Positions 11,799 through 22,953 of a stretch of 64,000 nucleotides of DNA are shown here, in pieces. The translations under genes were made by a program, and so were the position numbers. The notes beneath the pieces were generated by a model. That model ran no database searches. It was not told the origin of the DNA and worked only from the letters and a program-made list of their open reading frames with translations. Origin of the DNA: Patellaria atrata CBS 101060 (lineage: Eukaryota; Ascomycota; Dothideomycetes; Patellariales; Patellariaceae); contig MU006089.1 in the NCBI GenBank assembly GCA_010093705.1, forward strand, positions 1,847,561 to 1,911,560. Reading direction: 5' to 3'. The stretch's first letter is position 1. Each line of letters opens with the position of its first letter.

Positions 11799-13717
11799 AG
11801 GGGGATTTGATGTCTCCTTGGGTATTGGCATTGGGATATAAGCACACTTTTACGTGCTCTTGATATACATCCATAGGGTTGGGATTGCTGAACCTCACGG
11901 CAGAGGTTGGTTGGGTACTTGTATCAGTACACATTCCTACGAGGGTGGTGAGTGGGCATCTCATAATAAACGAAATTTGCAATCGAATTGAATGGACTGG
12001 TGAAAATGATCTACCCTGTCGAGTTCACCTATGTTGAATCACTTGTAGTTCACGCTAGGAATATGTTGATTTAGAGTAAGATGATAGCATGGTACCCTAA
12101 ACTCAAATCCGTACTAGCGAGCTATTGAATAAAGAAAGGGGTATCTCCAGCAATACACATAACAGACAACTGGGAAAAAAAAGTACGATTATCCCGTATA
12201 ATCAACGCGAGGTTAATGAAAAAACAGGTCACCAAAAGCGAAAGACTTTAACACTCAACTTCTCGGTTAGCGAACACTCGTTAAGACTTACGAGCAGGTC
12301 AGACGTTCTTTTTCAGCAGATACGGCTATATACGCACCGGCTCCCAATGGAGGCGTGGAGTCTCCGTTTCCTTGGGTTGCGCTGAGTAGTTCTACATAGG
12401 GACAGCTGAAGTGGAAAGGCTTCGCTGGTGTTCCCGTACAATCGTACATTTGGTATATGAGTCACAGGCTGGCAGAAGCTTCAGCTCTGTATGACGAACC
12501 ATCCTTGCCGGCTCGACGGATGTTGGGATATGGGTATGTTTGGATTCATGTGGTGGCATCAAAACGGGCGGGGGGAGAAGTCTCCGGTCTCTTGTTTGAA
12601 CGTCAAGCATGTGCTTCTGCCTGTTGAACCGGTGAACCATGCAACTACCCACATTGCAGCTGCGTTGTTCGTATCCCGTCATTGAGATTGTACTGCTGAT
12701 GTTGAATATCTTACTATTTGTCCTGAGGTGGCCGCAGTGATTCCGGTGAGTATGGAAGCATACAGGCATTCACAGGGCTATACGTATGACTCTGGTGAGA
12801 ATCTGTCGTTCTGTCGTTCTGTCGTCCTGTCGTTCTGTCGTTCTGTCGTTCTGTCGTTCAATTTAAATGGCGGGCGAGCGGTTGTGGTGTCTGCACTCCA
12901 AGCACTGCCATGCTGGGCACAGATGCGGTTTCAATACGTTATCGTCTATACTCTGTATTGATGTTATGACAGAAGATTGGAATTGTACAGTATAGCACAG
13001 TATGGATGAGTAGTCGTCCTATAGATTAGTATAACAGAAGAACAGTATTCGAGAACGTTTCCCTTTGCTTAGAAGACGATAAGTGGGCTAGAAAGATTTA
13101 TCTGAAATAAGACTCTCAAACGCTTTACCTCTTTATACAAGCGAGAGTAGAATTAGAGAATTAGAGAACGCGATAACTTATGGGCTAGCTTGATCCCTTC
13201 ATCGCAAGCCTAACCGAACTGAGACAATCCGAAATCTCGATAGGGCAAAGTCACCAATGAGATTTCACCTTCTCTAACCGATCTTTAGCATCGCATTCGT
13301 CCCTTGTACCATCGTATCACCTTCTAACCGACATTTATAGATCCAACAGACCAATATCAAACACCATGACCCGCTCAAAGGTTTGTGCTGACCTCGTATT
13401 CATTTTCCTTTCTCCTACATCCCACATTTTGTCATTTTGCGTATTTTCTTCTCCCTGATATCAGTAGTACTTTCCTTTGATTCTCTTCATCATTATTCTT
13501 ATTCTTCAATATTGTCTCCTCGTCAAACCCTCCTCGTTCCGCTGTTCCACCCGCATCATAGATAGGATCTATCCCACGGTACCATATCCAAAACCCACAT
13601 TGACACGCTGTGAAAAGAACATTCAAACTATCCGACACGTGTCGAAGCAAACAAACATATAACCTACACAACCTACCAAATCGCTCAACGAAAGATCCCT
13701 TCCCAAACTCCACCACC
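11799..13717. other. Intergenic region
   Basis: A 1.9 kb spacer with no supported gene. It contains an 8-bp minisatellite (listed separately) and, after 13260, a CT-rich leader for the RTA1-like gene. An ATG at 13366 followed by a possible splice donor (CAAAG then GTTTGT) could be a tiny upstream exon, but no downstream exon could be matched. Confidence 0.5.
12802..12860 (+). repeat. 8-bp minisatellite, unit TCTGTCGT, seven copies
   Basis: Seven head-to-tail copies of TCTGTCGT occupy 12802-12857, followed by a partial copy. Six copies are identical and the fourth begins with C. Such near-perfect arrays suggest recent slippage and probable length variation between strains. Confidence 0.95.
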
Positions 13718-14728
13718 ATGGCGGGCCACTTGCTCCCAAACATAGCAGACTGCTACTCGCGCAGCTACGAGCTCCGCAAAGCGTGCCGGGAAGCCTGCAC
13801 CCTCGACACGTGCCCCTTCGACCTCTCCTACTGGGGCTACCTCCCCTCCCTCTCCGCCAACGCCGCCTTCCTCGCCCTCTTCACCCTCTCCCTCCTCCTC
13901 TTCCTCTTCCAAGCCGCCCTCTCCCGCCGCTTCCTCGGCTTCACCTTCGCCATGGTATCCGGCTGCATCCTCGAAGTGATCGGCTACATCGGCCGAATAA
14001 TGAGCCACAACAACCCCTTCCAAGAAGCCGGCTTCCTAATGCAAATCGTGTGTCTCACCATCGCGCCCGCCTTCCTCGCCGCGGGCATCTACCTCTGCCT
14101 CTCGCGCATCGTGCTCACCTTCGGTGCCGAAAACTCCCGCATAAAACCCCTCTCCTATCCGCGCATCTTCATCCCCTGCGACATCCTGAGCCTCGTCCTC
14201 CAGGCCGCCGGCGGCGGCTACGCCAGCGCCCGCACCCACAACGACCAAGACCCCACGGCGGGGAACAATATCATGATCGCCGGTCTCGCCTTCCAGGTAG
14301 CCACGCTCTTCGTCTTCATCCTGCTCTCCTGCGACTTCGCCGTCCGGACTCACGGCCGCATCCGCTCGCTCGGCCGCGCGCAAGCCCTCGATCCCGCCCA
14401 CGCTAAACTCCGTGATAGCTGGGCCTTCAAAGGGTTTCTCGTTTCCCTCGCCCTTTCTACTTTGTGTATTTTTACGAGGAGCGTGTATCGTGTGGCCGAG
14501 CTGTCGGAGGGCTGGAATGGCCATTTGATCAATACGCAGAGGTATTTCATCGGCCTGGAGGGCGCGTGCGTCATTGCCGCCGTGTTGGTCCTGAATGCGT
14601 TTCATCCTGGCCTCTGTTTCAAGGAAGGGGATACCGCGGAACGAGGGTGTTTTGGGTTTGGGCGGAGGAGAAACAGGGGGGAGAAGGGTGGTGGGAGTGG
14701 TGCGGAGAGTCCGGTTGTTGCCTCGTAG
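13718..14728 (+). CDS. RTA1-like seven-TM protein
   Basis: Single exon, 336 residues. The frame is open upstream, but ATG 13718 (CACCATGG context) is chosen because the family's N-terminal segment begins right after it. About seven hydrophobic segments are visible, with the RTA1 hallmarks GCILEVIGYIGRIMS, MQIVCLTIAPAFLAAGIYL, IFIPCDILSLVLQAAGGG and TRSVYRVAELSEGW. The tail is basic and glycine-rich. RTA1/Rsb1 family members sit in the plasma membrane and are linked to resistance to 7-aminocholesterol and to sphingoid base export. The exact substrate cannot be read from sequence. The coding region is markedly GC-rich compared with its surroundings. Confidence 0.95.
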   Translation: MAGHLLPNIADCYSRSYELRKACREACTLDTCPFDLSYWGYLPSLSANAAFLALFTLSLLLFLFQAALSRRFLGFTFAMVSGCILEVIGYIGRIMSHNNPFQEAGFLMQIVCLTIAPAFLAAGIYLCLSRIVLTFGAENSRIKPLSYPRIFIPCDILSLVLQAAGGGYASARTHNDQDPTAGNNIMIAGLAFQVATLFVFILLSCDFAVRTHGRIRSLGRAQALDPAHAKLRDSWAFKGFLVSLALSTLCIFTRSVYRVAELSEGWNGHLINTQRYFIGLEGACVIAAVLVLNAFHPGLCFKEGDTAERGCFGFGRRRNRGEKGGGSGAESPVVAS

Positions 14729-15330
14729 AGAGTAGATTCGGTGACAAATGAAGTGGGTTGGCAAAGTCTGTGGTGGGTTTTTTGAAACGGTGTCCGGGAA
14801 ATCGACGCTTTTGTGCATATGGGATATGCTGGATGAGTTAGAGGCGCTTTTGGAATCGCTTTGTGCGGTCTCATCTTAGATATAGTAGAGATAACGCTCC
14901 TGTCTGTTGTAGACGTCTAGACGATATATTTCATCTCAATTTGATATCCCTAAATTTTTCCATCTCTTTCTCGTCATGAGATTCCTTGCCCTCTGTGCAT
15001 TCCACCAACCACTGCTCTGCGACCTTATTATACAGGAAAAGAGAGAATGTAGGGGGCATTCTTGGGCAATATAACCGTTGATAATAGTTTGCAGTACATT
15101 CCCTCTTGAACGTAACGCTTGGTTCTGACGTACAGGAAGGAAGAGAGCGTACAATACAAAGGCTCACAGTCGTACAATTAACTTAACCGTTTACGCTGTA
15201 CAAGTTCGTGGTCCACCCGGCTCTCTAATCCGTCAGTAATCGTTCAGCAAGCGTACAGAGGGGAAAGAGTACCAACGACGACTGAAATCAACCACATACC
15301 CTTCGCCAAACCAGCGTACCACTTCCAAAC
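14729..15330. other. Spacer between convergent genes
   Basis: Shared 3' flank of the RTA1-like gene (+) and the HET gene (-). No gene seen. Confidence 0.6.
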
Positions 15331-17655
15331 TCATACGATCCGTACTTCTTGCCACCTCTCGACAGACTCTTTGGTCATGGCTTCTCCGAACATGAAACCA
15401 TGAACATACGCTTCTCCGACAATTTGCCAGGCATCCCCTTTTGGCCTCAGAATATGAAAGACCCTACTGCCGTCGAGGAGCCAAATCTGGTCGCCCTCCC
15501 CCAACGCGATGGAACCGATCCCGACATATCCTTTTGCCGTTACGAAAGCCCGTTTGCCAATCCAAACTTCGCGGCTGATGGATATCCAGAACCCCTTGAA
15601 ACCGGAGAACCGTCCGTCAAATCGTGACGGGAGTCCGGCAAGAGTTTCCTCCTCCAAGTCCTCCCACTCTTCGTCCGGGTTCTGTGCCGGCATGTACCTT
15701 CTCCTAGATGCTCTCCAGGAGCTTTCGAGCGCACGTTCCTCACTGGGAATCGCCTCTAGCAGAAACTCCAATGGTTCTGACCACCCCTTGGAGGGTTCAG
15801 TGTCTACGTACTTATCACGCTGTAATAGAATCTCAGTAGCCGTTATAAGATGCCGAAGATGTTCCGTATCGGCGCCTTTTTTGGTCATGACTTTGAGTAG
15901 AATTTCGTACGTCCACCTTAGAAACCTGACCAGGTATTGTACCTGGGGAGGGAACTTCCTCCAGCCACCGTCGGCAACTAAAGCTCCAGTTAGAGCCTCC
16001 AGTGGTGTGCTCCCGTCGACATACGGATATGCTATATTGGGGTACAGATTCAGTAATGACGTTATCTCCTCAGAATCAGTCGCGTAAGGTGTGAAAAGTT
16101 CAAGCGGGGCGGAAATATGACGGACTGTGTCTATTCTCAATCCGAGGACTGACAACACACTTCCGATTACTCGAGGGCGCCAAAAAGGACGTCCGACGTA
16201 GGAGGCGTCGAATCGTTCGCTGAAGCTGCTAAATACCAACAGGCTCTCCAAGAGGGGGCGAGAGAAATCCGGCACCCAAGACGGCAAGGTCTTATAGGTT
16301 TTCTCCGCTGTATTTCCAAGGAATGATAGCATGGACAAGGTGGGAAGATTTTCGACAAGCTGAGTGGCAACGGAGAGATACAATTCTTCAACAGGCATAC
16401 GATAATCTACCCTGATCTCTGCTCCTCCCGGCTTCTCGAAAAATTTGGAAGTGACTCCTAACGCCGCGTAGATCTTGTCATGTGGGAGAGAAAGATGTCT
16501 CCAGCGAAGCGTCCCCAGCAATTGCTCTAAACAAAGCCACCACGAATGATCCCCTGCTCCCAATGCGAGCCCGTGGATTTGTCTAGAATAGCTGTTATCA
16601 TGTTCTCTTAGGCCTCGAAGTGATTCCAGGTCTCTAATCGCATATCCCGATGATTTCTCGGGCGAAAATGGATATACCCATGGACCCATTGTGCTCTTGT
16701 CCCATGCTGTCCAATGAAGAAGGAAGGCAACGTCGACGAAGAGTGACCAATTTAGAGTATACGGACCATACATGACAGTTATTTCTTTTCCCAAAGCTAT
16801 CTCCTGAGCAATCCAGCCCCGATAGAAGTAGCTACAGGTTAGATAGATGTTGCTGTATATATCCCACACGTATCTCCAGTTCTCAAAGCTGGGAAATTGC
16901 CCAACTCTACGCAAATTATAATCCAGCTCTTTGGATGCCTGCGGGGGCCAGTCCTCACGCCGTTGCATTTCAGCCTTCATCGCCGGAACTGAGATAGTGT
17001 GAACCCAGATAAAGTCTTTGACTTCTGCGTTGTCTGAGTCACATTCTCCCAACCACGCGATCACCCGTGTGGCTGAAGCATATATATTCCCCATAAGAGC
17101 TACTTGCTGAGCTCTTTCGTCCAGGTCCTCTTGATTTATGCAGATTGCGTCAACCCATAGCTTGGGATACGTTTGGGTTTGATTTTCCCCTCTTGTCTTG
17201 AATAATCGGCCCAGCGCATTATAGAGATTGAGGCGTATCCATATGAGCTTTCCATCGCAGAGAATGGTAGACCGCTGTGCGTCTCTTTCCCTATCTCGTT
17301 CGGTAGGCGGACGATTTTTGTAACCTGAAGTGTACCAATGGCAGCCCCAAGTATAGGACAACGCTTCGTAAGACAGCAGCTCCGTATCAAGATCCACGAT
17401 CTGTAGAGAGCACTCGAATCCGGGTGGAGACGAGCTCTCTTTTAGTTCAAGAAGACGAATATGGTTACTAGACGGGAGAGGTTGGTAGACATACCAATCA
17501 CCCTGAATACCCGCACCAGGCGGGGGTGAAGGTAAGGGAGAGGGAGTTGGAGGGGGAGGATGATACGGCTGGTCATGTGGATGGTCGGGTGGAATTATTG
17601 GGTGTGGGCTGGGGTTGAGGTCTGGTGAGGGTTGATATCTAAAAGATAATGCCAT
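15331..17655 (-). CDS. HET-domain protein (heterokaryon incompatibility type)
   Basis: Single exon, 774 residues. A proline-rich N-terminus (residues 10-50) precedes the HET domain, whose three usual blocks are visible: YEALSYTWG near residue 96, LWVDAICINQEDLDERAQQV near 165, and a downstream RGWIAQEIALG block. The C-terminal third has the SWVPDFSRP segment and a final KGYVGIGS / GDQIWLLDG / IVGEAYVHGFMFGEA module common in this family. HET domains trigger programmed cell death in incompatible fusions or act in NLR-like innate immunity. The trigger partner is not evident next door. It has the same C-terminal module as the HET gene at 53970, so they are paralogues. Confidence 0.92.
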   Translation of the reverse strand: MALSFRYQPSPDLNPSPHPIIPPDHPHDQPYHPPPPTPSPLPSPPPGAGIQGDWYVYQPLPSSNHIRLLELKESSSPPGFECSLQIVDLDTELLSYEALSYTWGCHWYTSGYKNRPPTERDRERDAQRSTILCDGKLIWIRLNLYNALGRLFKTRGENQTQTYPKLWVDAICINQEDLDERAQQVALMGNIYASATRVIAWLGECDSDNAEVKDFIWVHTISVPAMKAEMQRREDWPPQASKELDYNLRRVGQFPSFENWRYVWDIYSNIYLTCSYFYRGWIAQEIALGKEITVMYGPYTLNWSLFVDVAFLLHWTAWDKSTMGPWVYPFSPEKSSGYAIRDLESLRGLREHDNSYSRQIHGLALGAGDHSWWLCLEQLLGTLRWRHLSLPHDKIYAALGVTSKFFEKPGGAEIRVDYRMPVEELYLSVATQLVENLPTLSMLSFLGNTAEKTYKTLPSWVPDFSRPLLESLLVFSSFSERFDASYVGRPFWRPRVIGSVLSVLGLRIDTVRHISAPLELFTPYATDSEEITSLLNLYPNIAYPYVDGSTPLEALTGALVADGGWRKFPPQVQYLVRFLRWTYEILLKVMTKKGADTEHLRHLITATEILLQRDKYVDTEPSKGWSEPLEFLLEAIPSEERALESSWRASRRRYMPAQNPDEEWEDLEEETLAGLPSRFDGRFSGFKGFWISISREVWIGKRAFVTAKGYVGIGSIALGEGDQIWLLDGSRVFHILRPKGDAWQIVGEAYVHGFMFGEAMTKESVERWQEVRIV

Positions 17656-18881
17656 CCCGAAGCAACCTTACTTCGTTTTGATGGGGTGGATTCCTCTTTT
17701 CCAAAGCTTTGATTAGAAGTATCACTGGGCTCCACTATACAGGAATGGACTGAGCTGTACGAAGGACCTCGCTCATACAGTCTATGAAATCTCTAGGACG
17801 GGTGTTGTCGATCTTCCGAGGCCAGCATATGTTATGGAGAATTGAATGCAAGAAAAGGGCTAAAGGTTCATACATTTATTAATGGGACACGAACGAGAAC
17901 ATACTGGAAAACAAAATTCCAAGGTTAACGTGCTTGGGGAACAATATTGGTTACCGATATACTGGAGATCGTATACCGATAGTACACTGAATGCATTCCT
18001 TGGGGGCGAGTAAGATAGTTATGGGACGCCAACAAGGCTATCGACCTATGTGAGGTTGCCGTGCCGTCGTGAAAGTAGCAGACACCTGCAGAAGGGGCTT
18101 GATCTCCGCGCCTACTCAGCTGCGAGGCTGACCACGAACACAAGGCCTCGGCCTCTGAGATCTCTTCTTTGAAGTCAAGCTTTGTGTTTGCCCCATCGTC
18201 GTCTGAATTGATTTCTTTAAGTGGCGCGGAGAACAACCCTCACTCCAAATCAAGCTTATGAACTTTGCACATCAAGCATCGAGTCATTGCACAGCTGGAA
18301 CAGGACTCACGTTTGGTGACCCCAACCCGTATCGGCTGCTTCCCGTCTGATCCAAGGAGACCATGGAGCCTCGTTAAGCGCTGGGGTTCGGCGGCTAATT
18401 GTTTTAGATGACGCACTGTGCAACCGTTTGTGTGCAAACTTTGCGTGTGGTAAAGGTCAAGATTACAGTGCAAATGTTGGGGTTGACCGGATGCTTAGGA
18501 CATACCTATATGTACTATGTAATACACCAAACAAGTACGGCCCTTTTCCCGTTAACTCCCCAGTGGTGGATTATATTGCTAAGCCTTTGTACCTTTGCGG
18601 AATAACTACTGACCGGATCTTAAGCCCAGGAAATCGATAGGTTCCCGAATCGATATTTCTGGGTTACTCCTGGGCTTACTATCCCTTCGTCTGGCCCGAA
18701 CTTTTTCTACAGCAGAGTCAAGACTCTTCTTATATGAGCGTGAGATAAGCGGGAACGGCGTGGACGGAAACTCTACAACGTTCTATACAGGTGCGAGCAA
18801 GATCCAAGATCAACTGTTCTTTCAACGCTGTATAGATTTTCCCGTTCACCGTTTGTGTCATCTTGAGGGGTACTAAAACTG
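17656..18881. other. Intergenic region
   Basis: Promoter side of the HET gene and 3' flank of the polymerase gene. No supported gene. Confidence 0.55.
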
Positions 18882-21098
18882 TTATCCTCTGCCAAAGGCT
18901 AATTTCTGTTGTCCTTTCTCTACTCGGCTCGAACGTTCAGAAGAAGTCGAGCCAGCATTGTTGGAAGGTCTTCCTCTTCCACCTCCTTTTGCTTTAGCTA
19001 TTTTGGGTCTTTCCAAGCTTGAGTGACTCCGGCCTGCTTGTTCCCCTTGAATCCTCTCATTATCACGGAGTTCTTTCGCCAAAGCTTTGGCAAAGTGCCA
19101 GTCTTCATGCTCTTCCTTTTGATGGATTGGGATAAGTGTTTCATTCGAACAACGGGAGCAAAGAAACGATTCAATAGTGAATTGATGCTGCGGTGGTATG
19201 ACAGTTTTCGTAGAGACAGTAAGGGGAACAGTCGATGCTTTATTTCGCTTCCTTAAATTGAGGGTAGAACTAGATTTATGGTTCGGATGCTCAGATGAGA
19301 ACGGATGATGTACCGAACCACAAGGGTCATGTTGAGCAGACGGAGGTATATTGTCGGAAACCGCTTCTTTACTGTTAACTGGCGAACGAATAGGAGGGGA
19401 TAATTTCTTCATAGTCACTTGTTCGTGACCTTGGTCCGTAGTCGAATATTCGGAATCAGTATGGCCTTCTATTCCTGAACCAGGAGATGCATCAGTTGCA
19501 GAGAAGAATCTATCAATTTTGAGCTTTTCGTCCTCACTAGATCTATGGGAGACCAGTTTTCGTTTCTTGTAAGGATGCTCGTATTCTTGTCGATCCGAGA
19601 TATGAGATGCTTCGCGTTCGCTATCTAACATTGCTTTTGCTTCGTCTCCGCGAACTAAGAATCCCCCGATGCTTTGATTACCCGTCACGCCCTCCTCCCA
19701 ACCACCGACACTCAGACTCAGATTAGAGCAAGGCCATGCTCGGCCGTCAGCAACTATTTGAGCCAGGAGCAGTTTGGAAGAATTGAGTAGCATTTCTTCG
19801 GAAAGAGTTTTGCTCATCGGCAAAGGCGATTGCTTGGATCGTGTCTGTTGTCCAGTTCGGTAATGCAAATTAATAGTTTTGGGACGTCTCCTATTCTCTA
19901 ATACGCCCTCTTCTACGCACCTACTAAATATATCTGCTGCAAAAATCCGTAGCCAGCGAACCGCGGTTGGAAAGTCGTTTATAGAAGGTCTGAAACTCTT
20001 TGCTGAAAGCATAGATTTGATTGCAACGCGTGGATTAACCTCGCTTTTGTCCTCTCCTCGGATAGTGTTATAAAGCCATGTCCCAGTCTCTTCCCCCAAA
20101 TTCTTAATGAATTGTTCTAGTGAAACACCAAGGAGATCAGACACAGTATCTGTGCTAAACATAGCAACAACTTCGTCTCCAAGTTTACCACCCAGATTTC
20201 GAATCTTGGTGAATTTGAAACTTGAAAGAAAGTGTGATACGGCACGATTGCGTATGACAGTCTGTGCATTAGGCTTTTGATGTCCGGAGCCCAGTTTAGC
20301 AAGCATTTTGTTGCGTGCAATGCCGCTACTACATGTGTAGTGGAGAAAATCATATATGTTCTTCCGGACATTTCTTACTATCTCAGAACCTATCAATATC
20401 GCAATATCATCCCAGTCGGGATCATCATCTTCAGATGCCGTTATATCAAGATCGATCAATGCATCTGTCTGCCAATCTAGTGCTGTGGTAGTGGGCCGAG
20501 GAAGATTTTCGGTGGCATCGTCATAAGGGGGTGGGCCCCGAAGCTCCGGATAGCGTTCTAGCAGTAGGTCGTAAACATGTTTCGATAAATCCAAGAATAC
20601 CTCATCAATACTAGCCTTTTCTACCCGTTGTGTGTCAGGTAGGCTATCTTTAATTGTCTTCAAGATCTTTCGAGATTCCATTCGATAAGGATCCAAAGAG
20701 ACCTTGTGTGTACCCATGTGTTTCCATGCGTCCTCATGGTACGCCCATTTCTCATCGCCCTCTTTCCACGTTGCCACGTGCTGCATTATCAGTTCTGGAC
20801 ATATCTTTCTGGCTTCCGTGGCGGTGACGTGCCTCGTTAGGCCGTATTTCCTGGCGGGGTAATTAATAGCTATAAGACCTTGCCATTGCTGAACAGCTAG
20901 AGGTTGATCGGGTTGTACATCCAGTCGCACCATCTCACATTGTGCGTAGAACGCATCGAGGTCGATATGAGCAACAACGCGTAGCGGAGAGGCAGTTGAA
21001 TATTGTGATAGGAGGGACAGATGTTTATAGGTGAATCGTGACTTCTGACCACGCGTCAGGGAGCAATGGGAGGACTCGAGGAACGGTGGTGAAGACAT
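18882..21098 (-). CDS. RAD30: DNA polymerase eta (Rad30-type translesion polymerase)
   Basis: Single exon, 738 residues. Y-family catalytic blocks are intact: HIDLDAFYAQCE (metal ligand Asp46), PARKYGLTRH, and KASIDEVFLDLS (Asp165, Glu166). The little-finger domain follows (GTWLYNTIRGEDKSEV, SMLSAKSFRP). The C-terminal part has a UBZ zinc finger near residues 640-675: Cys647, Cys650, His659/His664 and His668 are candidate ligands. Hydrophobic PIP-like motifs occur at KIDRFF and QFTIESFL, plus a terminal QQKLAF. The enzyme copies past UV dimers, recruited by ubiquitinated PCNA. The gene is divergent from the GST-like gene at 21835. Naming as eta rather than iota/kappa rests on the UBZ and on the insert before SEIVRNVRKNI. 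Confidence 0.93.
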   Translation of the reverse strand: MSSPPFLESSHCSLTRGQKSRFTYKHLSLLSQYSTASPLRVVAHIDLDAFYAQCEMVRLDVQPDQPLAVQQWQGLIAINYPARKYGLTRHVTATEARKICPELIMQHVATWKEGDEKWAYHEDAWKHMGTHKVSLDPYRMESRKILKTIKDSLPDTQRVEKASIDEVFLDLSKHVYDLLLERYPELRGPPPYDDATENLPRPTTTALDWQTDALIDLDITASEDDDPDWDDIAILIGSEIVRNVRKNIYDFLHYTCSSGIARNKMLAKLGSGHQKPNAQTVIRNRAVSHFLSSFKFTKIRNLGGKLGDEVVAMFSTDTVSDLLGVSLEQFIKNLGEETGTWLYNTIRGEDKSEVNPRVAIKSMLSAKSFRPSINDFPTAVRWLRIFAADIFSRCVEEGVLENRRRPKTINLHYRTGQQTRSKQSPLPMSKTLSEEMLLNSSKLLLAQIVADGRAWPCSNLSLSVGGWEEGVTGNQSIGGFLVRGDEAKAMLDSEREASHISDRQEYEHPYKKRKLVSHRSSEDEKLKIDRFFSATDASPGSGIEGHTDSEYSTTDQGHEQVTMKKLSPPIRSPVNSKEAVSDNIPPSAQHDPCGSVHHPFSSEHPNHKSSSTLNLRKRNKASTVPLTVSTKTVIPPQHQFTIESFLCSRCSNETLIPIHQKEEHEDWHFAKALAKELRDNERIQGEQAGRSHSSLERPKIAKAKGGGRGRPSNNAGSTSSERSSRVEKGQQKLAFGRG

Positions 21099-21834
21099 TG
21101 TTGATGATATCGCAAGATATAAACATCATACATGGTTATGCCATGGATATATCATTGCTTTATGTAGGTGTACTGTACTTTGTACAGTATAAGTGGTGTT
21201 GTTAAACGACTGGGGCGCGTCAAGTTTTCGCCAAATCACGTGTGTGCTTCTCACACGACGACATCACCTTAGTGACAGTAGTGACATCAAGGAAAGAGGT
21301 GATTCACTCTAGCTCTTCCTGCGAAGGTAGATGCATTACTAATAAAACTAGGACTTACTCTGCACCCGTAAATATAAGTATTTGCTGTGCGTAACAGCAT
21401 ACTATGAAAATGGTGTTTTAGGATATCAGTTCAACCGCTCTGTAAGGTAGTTCTACTTCCGTGCAGAAGTACAGACTTGAGCGCGTCCTAGTCCCTACCT
21501 CGGTCATACCTTTCAACATGTTCATGGAGGACCTGATATCGAACCTGCTATACGCCAAGGACCCCTAGATGCGTTTTGAGGGGTAGGGTACAGTAACATT
21601 AAATGTGCCTTATGTGCCGAGGTACTTAGTCCCCAGTTATGCACCAAAAGCGAATAATTATGCAGTTCAAAGGGCGTGGTTGGTATTGAACAGCGCTTAT
21701 AACCCTCTCCACGCTGCATTCCAAAGTCGGAGAGTTGCTATAATTTGTACGGAGTACAGGTAACAGTGGTGAAATACAGAGGTAATTATCTTCACGTCGG
21801 AAACCATAGAGTACTGTGCCATACGTACTGTACC
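21099..21834. promoter_or_regulatory. Shared divergent promoter region (polymerase eta / GST-like gene)
   Basis: 736 bases separate the two divergent starts. The segment holds the palindrome at 21171-21189 and a TCACGTGT box at 21236-21243. No gene is seen inside. Confidence 0.5.
21171..21189. promoter_or_regulatory. Perfect inverted repeat TACTGTAC-TTT-GTACAGTA
   Basis: Eight-base arms match exactly around a three-base centre, 73-91 bases upstream of the polymerase eta start. Related TGTACTGTACA palindromes recur at 24372 and 32450. Confidence 0.55.
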
Positions 21835-22953
21835 ATGTCTGTTCCGAACAATATCATCTTGTTCCACTACCCGTATTCTCCCTTCGCGAGGAGAGTAACA
21901 TGGTATCTTACTCTACGTGGAATAGAATATGCCCAATGCGTACGACCCATACTTTACTACAATGAAAAACATGCAGGAAAACTGACCATATGGCCAGATC
22001 CAACCACCCATCCTGCCCAGGAAGGACCTCAGCGACCTCGGGATCTCATACCGTCGAATACCTTTGATGTCAATCGGTAGGGACGTGTATTTAGATAGTC
22101 GATTAATCCTCCGCAAGCTCGAGGCGAAATTTCCAGACGGCGCTCTTGGTGCAAAAAGTGGCGAGCAACAAGGCATTCAAAGATTGCTGGAACGCTACAC
22201 AATCGATAGTGGGCTTTTCGATCGTGCAGCTTCTCTTTTACCCTCAAGCTTGCCATTGATGCAAGATCCTAAATTCAAGAAGGACCGAGAGGAATTCAGT
22301 GGGCGCTCGTGGAGCGAAGAAGATTTAGAGAAAAGAAAACCAGAGTCCCTTGTGTACGTCAGGGATGCTTTCAACCTTTTGGAAACGACTTTACTAGCTG
22401 ATGGGAGAGACTGGATACTCAGGTCGGAAAAAGTTACTTTAGCAGATATTGAAGGTGAGTGTTTAGAGCGATCGACGCTTGGGAGAAGATTTTGAACTGA
22501 CTGTTTCCAGCCATTTGGGTATTTCACTGGCTTGTTGAATTGAATGCTTTGCCTCAGAATGTGGTCTCGGCAGAGACATATCCAAAAGTGTATGCCTGGA
22601 TAGCCCGATTTCGAGCTGCACTGAAGTCTGCAAAATCTTCCGCACCAAAGCCTGTCTCTATCCAGGGACCAGACGCTATTAAGCATATCATCAATGCTGA
22701 GTTTGCAGAACCTAGCGGGGGGGTGGATAAAAGTGATCCATTAGCACTGAATGAAGGAGATGATGTAGAACTCTGGCCGATCGACTCTGGATTCTCGCAT
22801 CATGACAGAGGGAAACTGGTGGTTCTTACACCAGAAGAGGTAACGGTGGCTTCTCGAAACAACAGCCATGGTAAGGAGATTCGCATACACGCTGGAAGAT
22901 GGGGCTTTCGAGTCGCGAGGGCAACCGGTGGTACGGAGTCCAGCAGACTGTAA
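21835..22953 (+). CDS. Glutathione S-transferase-like protein with extra C-terminal domain
   Basis: Three exons: 21835-21939, 21998-22454, 22511-22953; 334 residues. The first intron (58 bp, with a CTGAC branch) was placed because it restores the family run YAQC, then IQPPILPRKDLSDLG and SYRRIPLMSIGRDVYLDSR. Residues 1-85 are a GST N-terminal, thioredoxin-like fold (LFHYPYSPFARRVTWYL). The middle is a GST helical half. The last 80 residues (GDDVELWPIDSGF, GKLVVLTPEEV, IHAGRWGFRVA) form an added domain seen in a filamentous fungal GST-like group, DUF7962 by memory. No clear catalytic Cys or Ser is visible in the N-terminal motif, so enzyme activity is uncertain. Confidence 0.85.

Noticed and set aside
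12802-12860. Possible CRISPR-like repeat array
   Set aside because: The repeat is head to tail without spacers in a eukaryotic genome; it is a minisatellite.
13366-13500. Small upstream exon starting ATGACCCGCTCAAAG before a GTTTGT donor
   Set aside because: No downstream exon could be found that continues a recognisable protein, and the RTA1-like start at 13718 is sufficient.
13783-14406. 207-codon plus-strand frame, and 14036-14818 minus, inside the RTA1-like gene
   Set aside because: Shadows caused by high GC; the translated products are Pro/Arg/His-rich or acidic nonsense without family features.
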